Source: Devosia yakushimensis (GTDB lineage: Bacteria > Pseudomonadota > Alphaproteobacteria > Rhizobiales > Devosiaceae). From it: 64,000 nucleotides of DNA. A model generated the notes under the pieces. It made no database searches, was not told the origin of the DNA, and saw only the letters and a program-made list of their open reading frames with translations. Each line of letters begins with the position of its first letter. The stretch's first letter is position 1. Below are positions 52,100 through 59,875 of this stretch, in pieces. Both the position numbers and the translations under genes were made by a program. The stretch covers positions 1,426,001 through 1,490,000 of the forward strand of contig NZ_BSNG01000001.1 of NCBI RefSeq assembly GCF_030159855.1, read 5' to 3'.

Positions 52100-53449
52100 A
52101 TGCGCCTGTCTCGTTATTTTTTGCCGGTGCTGCGGGACGTTCCCAAGGAAGCCGAAATCGCCTCTCATCGTCTGATGCTGCGGGCCGGTATGATCCGGCA
52201 GCAAGCCTCGGGCCTCTATTCCTGGCTGCCGCTCGGCTACAAGGTGCTGATGAAGGTCAAGGCCATCATCGAGGAGGAGCAGAACCGCTCCGGCGCGATC
52301 GAATTGCTCATGCCCACCATCCAGTCGGCCGATCTCTGGCGCGAAAGCGGGCGCTATGACGCCTATGGCAAGGAAATGCTGCGCATTGAGGACCGGAACG
52401 AGCGCGAATTCCTCTATGGTCCCACCAATGAAGAGGTCATCACCGACATCTTCCGGACCTATGTGAAATCCTACAAGGACCTGCCGCTCAACCTCTACCA
52501 CATCCAGTGGAAGTTCCGTGACGAGCTGCGTCCGCGCTTTGGCACCATGCGCTCGAGAGAATTCCTGATGAAGGATGCCTATTCCTTCGATCTGGACAAG
52601 GACGCAGCGGTAAAGGCATACGAACGCATGTTCGTGGCCTATCTGCGCACTTATGCCCGTATGGGGCTGACGGCCATTCCCATGCGCGCCGATACCGGCC
52701 CCATTGGCGGTGACCTCAGCCACGAATTCATCATTCTGGCCGATACGGGCGAAAGCGCGGTGTTCTGTCATCGCGACCTGCTGGAAAAGCCCATTCCGTC
52801 CAAGGACACCGATTTCCGTGGCGACCTGAAGCCCATTGTCGACGACTGGACCTCGCTCTATGCCGCGACCGAAGAAATGGTCGACGAGGCTGCCTATGAA
52901 GCCGCGGTCCCCGAGGACAAGCGGGTTTCTGCGCGCGGCATCGAAGTCGGCCATATTTTCTACTTCGGCACCAAGTATTCCGAACCCATGAAGGCCACCG
53001 TCACCGGCCAGGATGGCAAGGAAACCACAGTGCATATGGGCTCTTACGGCGTCGGTCTGACGCGCGTGGTTCCAGCCATTATCGAGGCATTCCACGACGA
53101 CGCCGGCATTGTCTGGCCGGTTTCGGTGGCGCCGTTCGAAGCTGTGCTGATCAACCTCAAGGCGGGAGATGCCGAATGCGACGCGGCTTGCGACAAGCTC
53201 TATGGCGAGCTGTCGGCGGCAGGTCTCGACATGCTCTATGACGATCGCGACCAGCCGGCTGGCTCCAAATTCGCCACTGCCGACCTCGTTGGCATCCCCT
53301 ACCAGATCATCCTGGGGCCGCGCGGGCTCAAGGCTGGTGAGGCCGAAATCAAGCACCGCAAGAGTGGCGAGCGTGAAACGCTGCCGATCGCCGACGCCGT
53401 CGCGCGTCTCAAGGCGCTGATCGAACCGCAAAGAAAGACTGACATTTGA
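52100..53449 (+). CDS. proS: Prolyl-tRNA synthetase, short alphaproteobacterial type
   Basis: A class II synthetase of 449 residues from ATG at 52100 (MRLSRYFLPVLRDVPKEAE). Class II motifs are visible: motif 1 in HRLMLRAGMIRQQASGLYSWLPLGYKVL, motif 2 in RDELRPRFGTMRSREFLMKDAYSF, motif 3 in GSYGVGLTRVVPA. It lacks the roughly 180-residue editing insertion of E. coli ProRS, as is usual in this class. lolC starts inside its stop codon, so proS-lolC-lolD are co-expressed. Confidence 0.97.
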   Translation: MRLSRYFLPVLRDVPKEAEIASHRLMLRAGMIRQQASGLYSWLPLGYKVLMKVKAIIEEEQNRSGAIELLMPTIQSADLWRESGRYDAYGKEMLRIEDRNEREFLYGPTNEEVITDIFRTYVKSYKDLPLNLYHIQWKFRDELRPRFGTMRSREFLMKDAYSFDLDKDAAVKAYERMFVAYLRTYARMGLTAIPMRADTGPIGGDLSHEFIILADTGESAVFCHRDLLEKPIPSKDTDFRGDLKPIVDDWTSLYAATEEMVDEAAYEAAVPEDKRVSARGIEVGHIFYFGTKYSEPMKATVTGQDGKETTVHMGSYGVGLTRVVPAIIEAFHDDAGIVWPVSVAPFEAVLINLKAGDAECDAACDKLYGELSAAGLDMLYDDRDQPAGSKFATADLVGIPYQIILGPRGLKAGEAEIKHRKSGERETLPIADAVARLKALIEPQRKTDI

Positions 53450-54816
53450 CCGATCTGGGGCAGCCGGCGCTCAACAAGGGCACCAAGCCTTTCTCCCGCT
53501 TTGAATGGATGATTGCCGGCCGCTATCTGCGCGCCCGCCGCAAGGAGGCGTTCATTTCGGTGATCGCCAGCCTCACCATGGTGGGCGTCGCCATCGGCGT
53601 GGCGACGCTCATCGTCGTCATGTCGGTGATGAATGGGTTCCGCGGTGAGCTGCTGACCAAGATTCTCGGGCTCAATGGCCATTTCACGGCCTACCCAATC
53701 GAGCGGGAATTCACCGACTACAAGGAGACCGTCGCCGGCCTCCAGGACATTCCAGGCGTCTCCTTTGCCGTCTATTTCGTCGAGGGCCAGGTGCTGGCCT
53801 CGGGCCGGGGCAATTCCACCGGCGTCACCGTGCGCGGCATGGACGAGGAGAATATCAAGAAACTCAAGCTGCTCTATGGCGCTGCAAGCCAGGGTGGCTG
53901 GGACAATTGGGATAGCTCGAACGGCATTGCCATCGGCTATCGGCTGGCCCAGACGCTGGGCGTGTCGCTGGGTGATCAGGTCCAGATCATCAACCCCGAC
54001 GGGGCGATGACGCCCTTCGGTTCGACGCCGCAGATCCGCTCCTACCCGGTCACGGTGATCTTCGATCTGGGCATGGTCGAGTTCGACAGCTTCTTCATGT
54101 ATATGCCGATCGAGCCGGCGCAGGATTATTTCAAGCTCTATGAAGACGTATTGAAGCCGGGCCAGAAGCCGCTCGACCCCATGGCAACCGATGAGGAAAT
54201 CGATGCGGCCTATCAGCGTGTCGGCCAGGCCTCGGCCGCCGAAGTCTTCATCGATGATCCCGACAATATCACGGTCATGCGGCAGCGTATTGAGAGCAAT
54301 CCGAACACCCGCCCACTCGTGCTGACCGATTGGCAGCAGCGCAATGAGACCTTCTTTTCTGCGCTGCAGGTGGAGCGGGTGGTGATGTTTACGATCCTCT
54401 CCATGATCATCCTCGTGGCGGCCTTCAACATCATCTCCAGCCTCATCATGCTGGTGAAGGACAAGAGTTCGGATATCGCGGTGCTGCGAACGATGGGCGC
54501 CACCCGGGGTTCAATCATGCGGATTTTTTCGATTACCGGTACCACGATCGGGTTTGTCGGAACCCTGGCGGGCCTTGTGCTGGGTCTCATCGTGTCCGCC
54601 AATGCCGAACCGCTGCGAGCCTTCGTTTCCAATACACTGGGTGTGGCCATTTTCCCGCCCGAGCTGTTCTACCTGTCCTCGCTGCCTTCCAAGACCGATC
54701 CCGTCGAAGTGACGGTCGTTGTTGGCCTGGCCTTGGGGCTCAGTTTCCTGGCCACGCTTTACCCCGCCTGGCGCGCCGCCCAGTATGATCCAGTAGAGGC
54801 CCTGCGTTATGAGTAA
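53446..54816 (+). CDS. lolC: Lipoprotein-releasing transporter permease LolC/LolE
   Basis: Inner-membrane permease of 456 residues in the system that releases lipoproteins to LolA. Helix 1 follows RRKEAFISVIASLTMVGVAIGVATLIVVMSVMNGFR; a large periplasmic domain occupies about 80-300; three helices follow, with DKSSDIAVLRTMGATRGSIMRIF as the coupling segment. The start is TTG at 53446, overlapping the proS TGA. Only one LolC/E gene is present, so a homodimer is expected. Confidence 0.93.
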   Translation: MTDLGQPALNKGTKPFSRFEWMIAGRYLRARRKEAFISVIASLTMVGVAIGVATLIVVMSVMNGFRGELLTKILGLNGHFTAYPIEREFTDYKETVAGLQDIPGVSFAVYFVEGQVLASGRGNSTGVTVRGMDEENIKKLKLLYGAASQGGWDNWDSSNGIAIGYRLAQTLGVSLGDQVQIINPDGAMTPFGSTPQIRSYPVTVIFDLGMVEFDSFFMYMPIEPAQDYFKLYEDVLKPGQKPLDPMATDEEIDAAYQRVGQASAAEVFIDDPDNITVMRQRIESNPNTRPLVLTDWQQRNETFFSALQVERVVMFTILSMIILVAAFNIISSLIMLVKDKSSDIAVLRTMGATRGSIMRIFSITGTTIGFVGTLAGLVLGLIVSANAEPLRAFVSNTLGVAIFPPELFYLSSLPSKTDPVEVTVVVGLALGLSFLATLYPAWRAAQYDPVEALRYE

Positions 54817-55495
54817 GCCACATCTGGTTTTGACTGGCGTTCACCGTCACTACGGGGAAGGCGACACAATCGTTCGCGTGCTCGAGGCGGCCAATCTGAC
54901 CGTGCAGAGCGGTGAGATGGTCGCCCTGGTCGCGCCGTCCGGTGCGGGTAAATCAACGCTACTGCACCTCTCAGGGCTGCTGGAAAGCCCGCAGGGCGGC
55001 GAAGTGGAGATTACCGGCGTCAAGACGAGCAAGCTGGGTGACCGCGGCCGTACGCAGCTGCGCCGGTCGACAGTGGGCTATGTCTACCAGTTTCATCACC
55101 TGTTGCCCGAATTCACTGCGCTCGAAAACGTCACCATGCCCCAGCTCATTGCCGGCAAGCCTCAGGCTGAGGCCGATAGGCGGTCGATGGAGCTGCTCGA
55201 TCTGCTTGGCGTCGGGCAGCGGGCCTCCCACCGGCCGGCGGAGCTGTCGGGTGGCGAGCAGCAACGCGTGGCCATCGCCCGGGCGGCCGCCAACCGGCCC
55301 AAGGTGATCCTGGCCGACGAGCCGACGGGCAATCTCGATCCGGAAACCAGCGACCTGGTGTTCGCCGCCTTGGGCAGTCTGATCAAATCAGAGGGGGCCG
55401 CGGCCCTGATTGCCACGCATAATCACGACCTTGCCCGCAAGGCCGATCGCATCGTCACCCTACGAAATGGTCTCGTCGTCGATCATTCTTTGTGA
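54809..55495 (+). CDS. lolD: Lipoprotein-releasing transporter ATPase LolD
   Basis: ABC ATPase of 228 residues partnering LolC. Walker A reads APSGAGKST at 42-50, with Ala in place of the usual first Gly. The signature is LSGGEQQRVAIARA, Walker B is VILADEPTGNLD, and the switch His is in ATHNHDLA. The ATG overlaps the lolC end by 8 bases. Confidence 0.96.
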   Translation: MSKPHLVLTGVHRHYGEGDTIVRVLEAANLTVQSGEMVALVAPSGAGKSTLLHLSGLLESPQGGEVEITGVKTSKLGDRGRTQLRRSTVGYVYQFHHLLPEFTALENVTMPQLIAGKPQAEADRRSMELLDLLGVGQRASHRPAELSGGEQQRVAIARAAANRPKVILADEPTGNLDPETSDLVFAALGSLIKSEGAAALIATHNHDLARKADRIVTLRNGLVVDHSL

Positions 55496-55549
55496 TTATT
55501 GAACCGATTTGCCATTGGGCGCATTCTTCCTTGGTGGAGGAACACGCCC

Positions 55550-55621
55550 ATGGCTCTGCTGATGATCATCGCCATCACGGCAATTCTGGCGACTTTGACC
55601 GTCGTCCGTCGCCCTAATTAA
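55550..55621 (+). CDS. 23-residue membrane microprotein after lolD
   Basis: A 24-codon ORF with a strong GGAGG site 9 bases before the ATG. The peptide is almost entirely one hydrophobic helix (LLMIIAITAILATLTVV) and ends in Arg-Arg-Pro-Asn. It lies 54 bases after lolD on the same strand. It may be a regulator or partner of the Lol complex, but this is inferred from position alone. Confidence 0.5.
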   Translation: MALLMIIAITAILATLTVVRRPN

Positions 55622-55640
55622 TCCAAGTAGACCTTATCAA

Positions 55641-55726
55641 GTAGACCTCATGGTGAGCTCGTCGAACCACGAGGTCGTGCCCTGACGACATGCCCCGTCC
55701 TTCGGCAGGCTCAGGATGAGGTCTAC
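55641..55726. repeat. Second type of interspersed palindromic repeat
   Basis: The outer arms begin GTAGACCTCAT and end ATGAGGTCTAC. Inner parts (GGTGAGCTCGTCGAACC and GGCAGGCTCAGG) are partly complementary. Similar intergenic repeats are common in Hyphomicrobiales. It lies between convergent genes and may also end transcription. Confidence 0.75.
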
Positions 55727-55738
55727 TTGCTACTTCGG

Positions 55739-56155
55739 CTAGAGCGCTGCGGCGATGTCCTTGGCCAAGGCGATAAGCTCGGCATCATCGGCCTTGCCGC
55801 CGGCATGAGCGCCCAGCGGTACGCCGTCATAGGCCGGAATGACGTGAAAATGCAGGTGGAACACCGTCTGCCCGGCGGGCGCTTCGTTGAACTGCGCGAC
55901 ACGCACGCCATCCGCCCCCGTTACGGCCTTGGCGGCCCTGGCCACGCGCTGCACCAGGGGAATGACGGCAGCTAGCGTCGCAGGGTCTGCGTCCAGCAAA
56001 TTGCGTGACGCAGCCTTGGGAACAATCAGCGTGTGACCGCGGGACTGGGGGAAGATGTCCATCATCACCAGGGCTGTGTCGTCTTCATAGACCTTGTGCG
56101 CCGGCAGCTCGCCGCGCAGGATTTTGCCGAAGATGTTGGACGGGTCGTAGGTCAT
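55739..56155 (-). CDS. HIT family nucleotide hydrolase
   Basis: A 138-residue histidine-triad protein of the HinT/Fhit branch, hydrolysing nucleoside phosphoramidates or dinucleotides. The triad HLHFHVIP is near residue 96, preceded by FNEAPAGQTVF; the N-terminal half has DDTALVMMDIFPQSRGHTLIVPK. It follows the desaturase-SDR fusion by three bases on the minus strand and is probably co-transcribed with it. Confidence 0.94.
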   Translation of the reverse strand: MTYDPSNIFGKILRGELPAHKVYEDDTALVMMDIFPQSRGHTLIVPKAASRNLLDADPATLAAVIPLVQRVARAAKAVTGADGVRVAQFNEAPAGQTVFHLHFHVIPAYDGVPLGAHAGGKADDAELIALAKDIAAAL

Positions 56156-56158
56156 GGT

Positions 56159-57283
56159 TCACTCCGCCGGCTTGAGCTGATCCGGCTGGCCCTTCTGGAA
56201 AAAACGAAAGCGGAAATAATTGAGGACGGCGAGGCCGGTAAAGGTCACCGGCACATATTTGAAACTCCGCCGGATGAAGAACAAGGCGATATTGACTGCC
56301 GTTTCCGCGCTCATCGCGCCTTTGCCCATGGCAGAGGTGAAGGAAGAGGGGACGATATGGCGATAGATCAGCGCGTCGGAACGGTAATAGTCGAGCGCTT
56401 GGGCCGCAAAGGCCCGCTTGGAGGCCGAATAGGCCTTGAGTTCCTCCAGGCCCATATCGCCATGGAATTCCACTTCTGATCCCAGTGCCCACACTTCGGG
56501 TGGCGTCAGCCGGGTCTTGCCGATTTCGGTAAAGAGCTCGGTGAGGTCGCGGAACGTCACGAAATTGGCGTTCCAGCAATCGTCCGTCTTGGCGCCGTGT
56601 GCCAGGACGAGCACATCGGCACGCTCCAGCTTCTGCCGCATTCCATCGTAACTGCCGGCCGAAAAATCTACACCAGATTTGGCGGTTTCGACTATGCCGC
56701 CCAGCTTTTGGAGCTTTGCCACCATGGCCGAGCCGAATGCGCCCGATGCTCCGGTAACGAGGAAACGCCGGCCCTCGATCTGGCAACCGGTGCCGAAGAT
56801 CAAGTCGAATGCATTGGTGAAGGACGAGAAAAAGTTGTGCGGATAGACGTGGTGCATGGCGTGGTAATTATTGTCCACCCACAGCAGCCCTTGCTGGCCG
56901 CCGACGCGGTCCATCGACATATGGTTGTAGTCCAGCCCTTCTTCCTTGAGCGTCAGCACCAGCATGATGGTGCGGATCGCGGCCACCAGGGCAATTGGAG
57001 GCCAGGGGAATACCAAAAGGAAAATGAGCGTGCCGGCCATCGAGGTGAGGTATTCGGGCAGCACGTGGAACCAGATATTCTGCCTGGCATAGGCAGGGTT
57101 GATCTGCATATCGAGGCCAAGGAACTTGTGATGGACCCAATGCCATGACGAGAGCACGCGCAGCAGCTTGAAGCGCGACTTTTCCCATTTGTGCAGGGTC
57201 CAGTGCAGCGCATCGAACAGCGCCGTCGAAACGACGAACACCAGGGCGGTTTGTAAGGCAAAAACGACGATATCCCAGATCAT
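56159..57283 (-). CDS. Bifunctional sterol desaturase-type hydroxylase / short-chain dehydrogenase fusion
   Basis: A 374-residue protein joining two families. Residues 1-165 are membrane-bound, with the fatty acid hydroxylase di-iron His boxes LHWTLH, then HWVHH, and NNYHAMHHVYPH. Residues 173-345 form a soluble SDR-like domain with the nucleotide loop VTGASGAFGSAM and an active-site-like YSASKRAF. The fusion suggests that a hydroxylated lipid is oxidised or reduced by the attached dehydrogenase. Substrate unknown. Helices close the C terminus (VNIALFFIRRSF and VPVTFTGLAVLNYF). Confidence 0.85.
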   Translation of the reverse strand: MIWDIVVFALQTALVFVVSTALFDALHWTLHKWEKSRFKLLRVLSSWHWVHHKFLGLDMQINPAYARQNIWFHVLPEYLTSMAGTLIFLLVFPWPPIALVAAIRTIMLVLTLKEEGLDYNHMSMDRVGGQQGLLWVDNNYHAMHHVYPHNFFSSFTNAFDLIFGTGCQIEGRRFLVTGASGAFGSAMVAKLQKLGGIVETAKSGVDFSAGSYDGMRQKLERADVLVLAHGAKTDDCWNANFVTFRDLTELFTEIGKTRLTPPEVWALGSEVEFHGDMGLEELKAYSASKRAFAAQALDYYRSDALIYRHIVPSSFTSAMGKGAMSAETAVNIALFFIRRSFKYVPVTFTGLAVLNYFRFRFFQKGQPDQLKPAE

Positions 57284-57342
57284 GGCATCCTACATATCGG
57301 CCAGGGCCGGTCGATGGAAGTGGCGATAGCGCCACGCCCCGG

Positions 57343-58443
57343 CTAGTGGTCGGTCCGCTCGCCTTTGCGAAATGGCGTATGGCCATCCAGCAAAAGCTGC
57401 TCATGAGCGACCGATAGCCGCTCATGCTCGAGAAAGTCGGCCACCGCGTCGCGAAGACCCGGATGGGCGATCCAATGCACCGAATAGGTTGGTGTCGGCT
57501 CATAGCCGCGCGCCAGCTTATGCTCGCCCTGGGCGCCGGCCTCGACTACGGCAAGCTTGTGCTCGATGGCATAGTCGATCGCCTGGTAGTAGCAGAGCTC
57601 GAAATGGAGGAACGGGACGTCCCGCGTGCAGCCCCAATTCCTGCCGAAGATCCGATCCGAACCCAGGAAATTGATGGCGCCGGCAATCGGGGTAGGCCCG
57701 TCATAGGCCAGCATGAGCACGATGCGGTCGGCCATGGTCTGGTTCAGCCGCGAGAAGAATTCCCGATTGAGGTAGGGGCGTCCCCATTTGCGGGCGCCGG
57801 TATCCTCGTAGAAGTCATAGAAGGCGTCCCAATGATGCTCCATCAAATCGCTGCCGGTCAGCCATTTGACGGTCAACCCATCGGCCAGGGCATCGCGGCG
57901 CTCGCGGCGTATGGTCTTGCGCTTGCGCGATGAGAGCGTGTCGAGAAAGTCATCGAAACTGGCAAAGCCGCGATTGAACCAGTGAAACTGGGTATCCATC
58001 CGCCGCAGCCAGCCGTCCGCGGCAATGGCGGCAGCCTCCGCCTCTGGCACGAACGTGGCGTGAACCGATGAGGCCCGCCGCTGCGTGGCCAATTGTTGCG
58101 CAGTGGAGAGCAAGGCCGCCCGAACGGCCGGGTCGCCAGACGGTACCAGCAATTTGGGGGCGGTGGCCGGAGTGAATGGCACCGAGCATTGTAGCTTGGG
58201 ATAGTAACTGCCGCCGGCCCGCTCATAGGCATCGGCCCAGCCATGGTCGAACACATATTCGCCCATGGAATGCGACTTGAGAAACAGCGGCATCAGGCCC
58301 AGCGGCTGTTCTCCATCGGTCAGGACGATATGTTGCGGTTGCCAGCCGGTGCGCGCGGAGGCGCAGCCAGATTGTTCCAGCGCCAGGAAAAACGCATGGT
58401 CCAGGAACGGATTGTCGGTCTTGCCGTCCGTAGACGGGACCAA
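57343..58443 (-). CDS. GNAT-superfamily protein, DUF482/COG3146 type
   Basis: A 366-residue protein of the peptidogalycan/GNAT-like family. Landmarks are NPFLDHAFFLALEQSG, then TGWQPQHIVL, YVFDHGWADAYERAGGSYYPKLQ, SSRKRKTIRRERRDAL, GARKWGRPYLNREFF and GAQGEHKLARGYEPTPTYS. The function is not established. The start is doubtful: TTG at 58443 is the first standard codon, yet family-like sequence (YPSTSAIPAETWNALVP) continues upstream to an in-frame stop near 58551 without ATG, GTG or TTG. A rare start codon or a small sequence error is possible. Confidence 0.85.
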   Translation of the reverse strand: MVPSTDGKTDNPFLDHAFFLALEQSGCASARTGWQPQHIVLTDGEQPLGLMPLFLKSHSMGEYVFDHGWADAYERAGGSYYPKLQCSVPFTPATAPKLLVPSGDPAVRAALLSTAQQLATQRRASSVHATFVPEAEAAAIAADGWLRRMDTQFHWFNRGFASFDDFLDTLSSRKRKTIRRERRDALADGLTVKWLTGSDLMEHHWDAFYDFYEDTGARKWGRPYLNREFFSRLNQTMADRIVLMLAYDGPTPIAGAINFLGSDRIFGRNWGCTRDVPFLHFELCYYQAIDYAIEHKLAVVEAGAQGEHKLARGYEPTPTYSVHWIAHPGLRDAVADFLEHERLSVAHEQLLLDGHTPFRKGERTDH

Positions 58444-58598
58444 TGCGTTCCACGTCTCGGCCGGAATGGCCGAGGTCGATGGATAGATGGTGGCAGTCAG
58501 CGAAGGCGAGGGGATAGCGGAAACTCCGGGCGGAGGTCGGCAGGTCGCCTAAACATAGGTCGCGCCGGCCGCCATTGGAAGGCCGCCACCCTATTCAA

Positions 58599-59360
58599 TC
58601 ACGCGGATTTGGCGGGATCGAAGCCCTCGAAGACGATCTGATCGGAATGCGCCGCAACCGCGTCTGCCTCGGCCTTTGACCGGATGGTCCAGGCGGTAAC
58701 CGGCTTGCCCAGCGCCCGCCAGAACTTGATGGCCGGCAATTCGAGCGCATTGGCGGCGCAGGAAATGAAATCGAACTGTGTTTCATGCCAATGCAGCAGA
58801 TGGCGCAGGGTATAACGCTGGTCATCCGTCAGGTGGCTATCCCACTCATTGGGTTCGTAATCATAGGTGATGATGCCCCGCGGCCCGCTAAAGCCGAACT
58901 GGCGAACCAGCGTGATGAGATTGTGGTCGAACGATTCGACAGTCACCGGACCGGTATAGGTCTTGAGCGCCTCGGCCGCCGCACGGGCGAGCAATTGCGT
59001 ACCGGCAATGTCGTTCTGGTGCTTCAGCTCGACCTGCAGCAAAGCGCGACCGCCGATCTGGGCCAGGAAGTCGACGAGCCGCTGCGGGCATTCGCCCTTG
59101 GCGCTGTCCAGCAGCGGTGTCGTGGTCATCTCGTTTGCGGTGAGGGACGAAACCGGACCGTCCTTGCCAGTAAGGCGTTTCAGCTCATCATCATGGAAAA
59201 CCACCGGCACGCCGTCGCTGGTCAGCTGCAGGTCGCATTCGATGGCAAAGCCGCCGGCAATGGCGGCTTCAAAGGCGCTGGCGCTGTTCTCGATAACGCC
59301 GGCAGCGCGATTGTGCAGGCCGCGATGGGCAACGGGATGGGGAAAGAGAGCTTCGGACAT
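58599..59360 (-). CDS. ugpQ: Glycerophosphodiester phosphodiesterase
   Basis: A 253-residue GDPD-family enzyme releasing glycerol-3-phosphate from deacylated phospholipids. The catalytic pattern is AHRGLHNRAAGVIENSASAF with His-Arg and Glu-Asn, then ECDLQLTSDGVPVVFHDDEL with the metal Glu/Asp and His. It has no signal peptide, so it is cytoplasmic. ATG at 59360 is preferred because AGG lies 7 bases upstream; an ATG at 59372 adds four residues. Confidence 0.92.
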   Translation of the reverse strand: MSEALFPHPVAHRGLHNRAAGVIENSASAFEAAIAGGFAIECDLQLTSDGVPVVFHDDELKRLTGKDGPVSSLTANEMTTTPLLDSAKGECPQRLVDFLAQIGGRALLQVELKHQNDIAGTQLLARAAAEALKTYTGPVTVESFDHNLITLVRQFGFSGPRGIITYDYEPNEWDSHLTDDQRYTLRHLLHWHETQFDFISCAANALELPAIKFWRALGKPVTAWTIRSKAEADAVAAHSDQIVFEGFDPAKSA

Positions 59361-59416
59361 GGTGTGCCTCATCTTGAATTTGGCGGCCTGAGTGGCACCG
59401 CAATATGACGATGGCG

Positions 59417-59875
59417 TTACACCTCGACTACGGCCTCGATCTCGACTGCGGCTCCGAAGGGCAGGGACGCGACGCCGAACGCGGCGCGGGCATGTTTGCC
59501 CTTGTCGCCCAGCACGCCCACCAGCAGGTTGGAGCAGCCATTGGCCACCAGATGCTGTTCGGTGAAGTCCGGAGTGGAAGCCACCAGAACCGTCACCTTG
59601 AGGATGCGCTTGATATCCTGCAGCGGCACGCCGCCCATGTGAACGATCTGTGAGAGCACATTGAGCGCCGCCAGCTCGGCGGCATTGCCCCCCTGGACGA
59701 CATTCATCGTGTCACCCAAAAGGCCCGTCACGACTCCGGCTTCGTTGCTCGAAATCTGCCCCGACACATAGAGGATATTGCCGGTCCGCGTAACCGGAAC
59801 ATAGCTGGCCACCGGAGCCTTGGGGGCGGGCAGTTCATAGCCGTATTCGCGGAGCTTTTCGATCGGGCTGGTCAT
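59417..59875 (-). CDS. RidA family protein
   Basis: A 152-residue YjgF/YER057c/UK114 (RidA) family protein, trimeric, acting on reactive enamine/imine intermediates or related compounds. Features are RTGNILYVSGQIS near residue 31, then VVQGGNAAELAALNVLSQI and FGVASLPFGAAVEIEAVVEV. The usual RidA arginine before the last strand is not present in the standard context, so it may be of a divergent subgroup. Its ATG overlaps the Pol IV stop. Confidence 0.9.
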   Translation of the reverse strand: MTSPIEKLREYGYELPAPKAPVASYVPVTRTGNILYVSGQISSNEAGVVTGLLGDTMNVVQGGNAAELAALNVLSQIVHMGGVPLQDIKRILKVTVLVASTPDFTEQHLVANGCSNLLVGVLGDKGKHARAAFGVASLPFGAAVEIEAVVEV

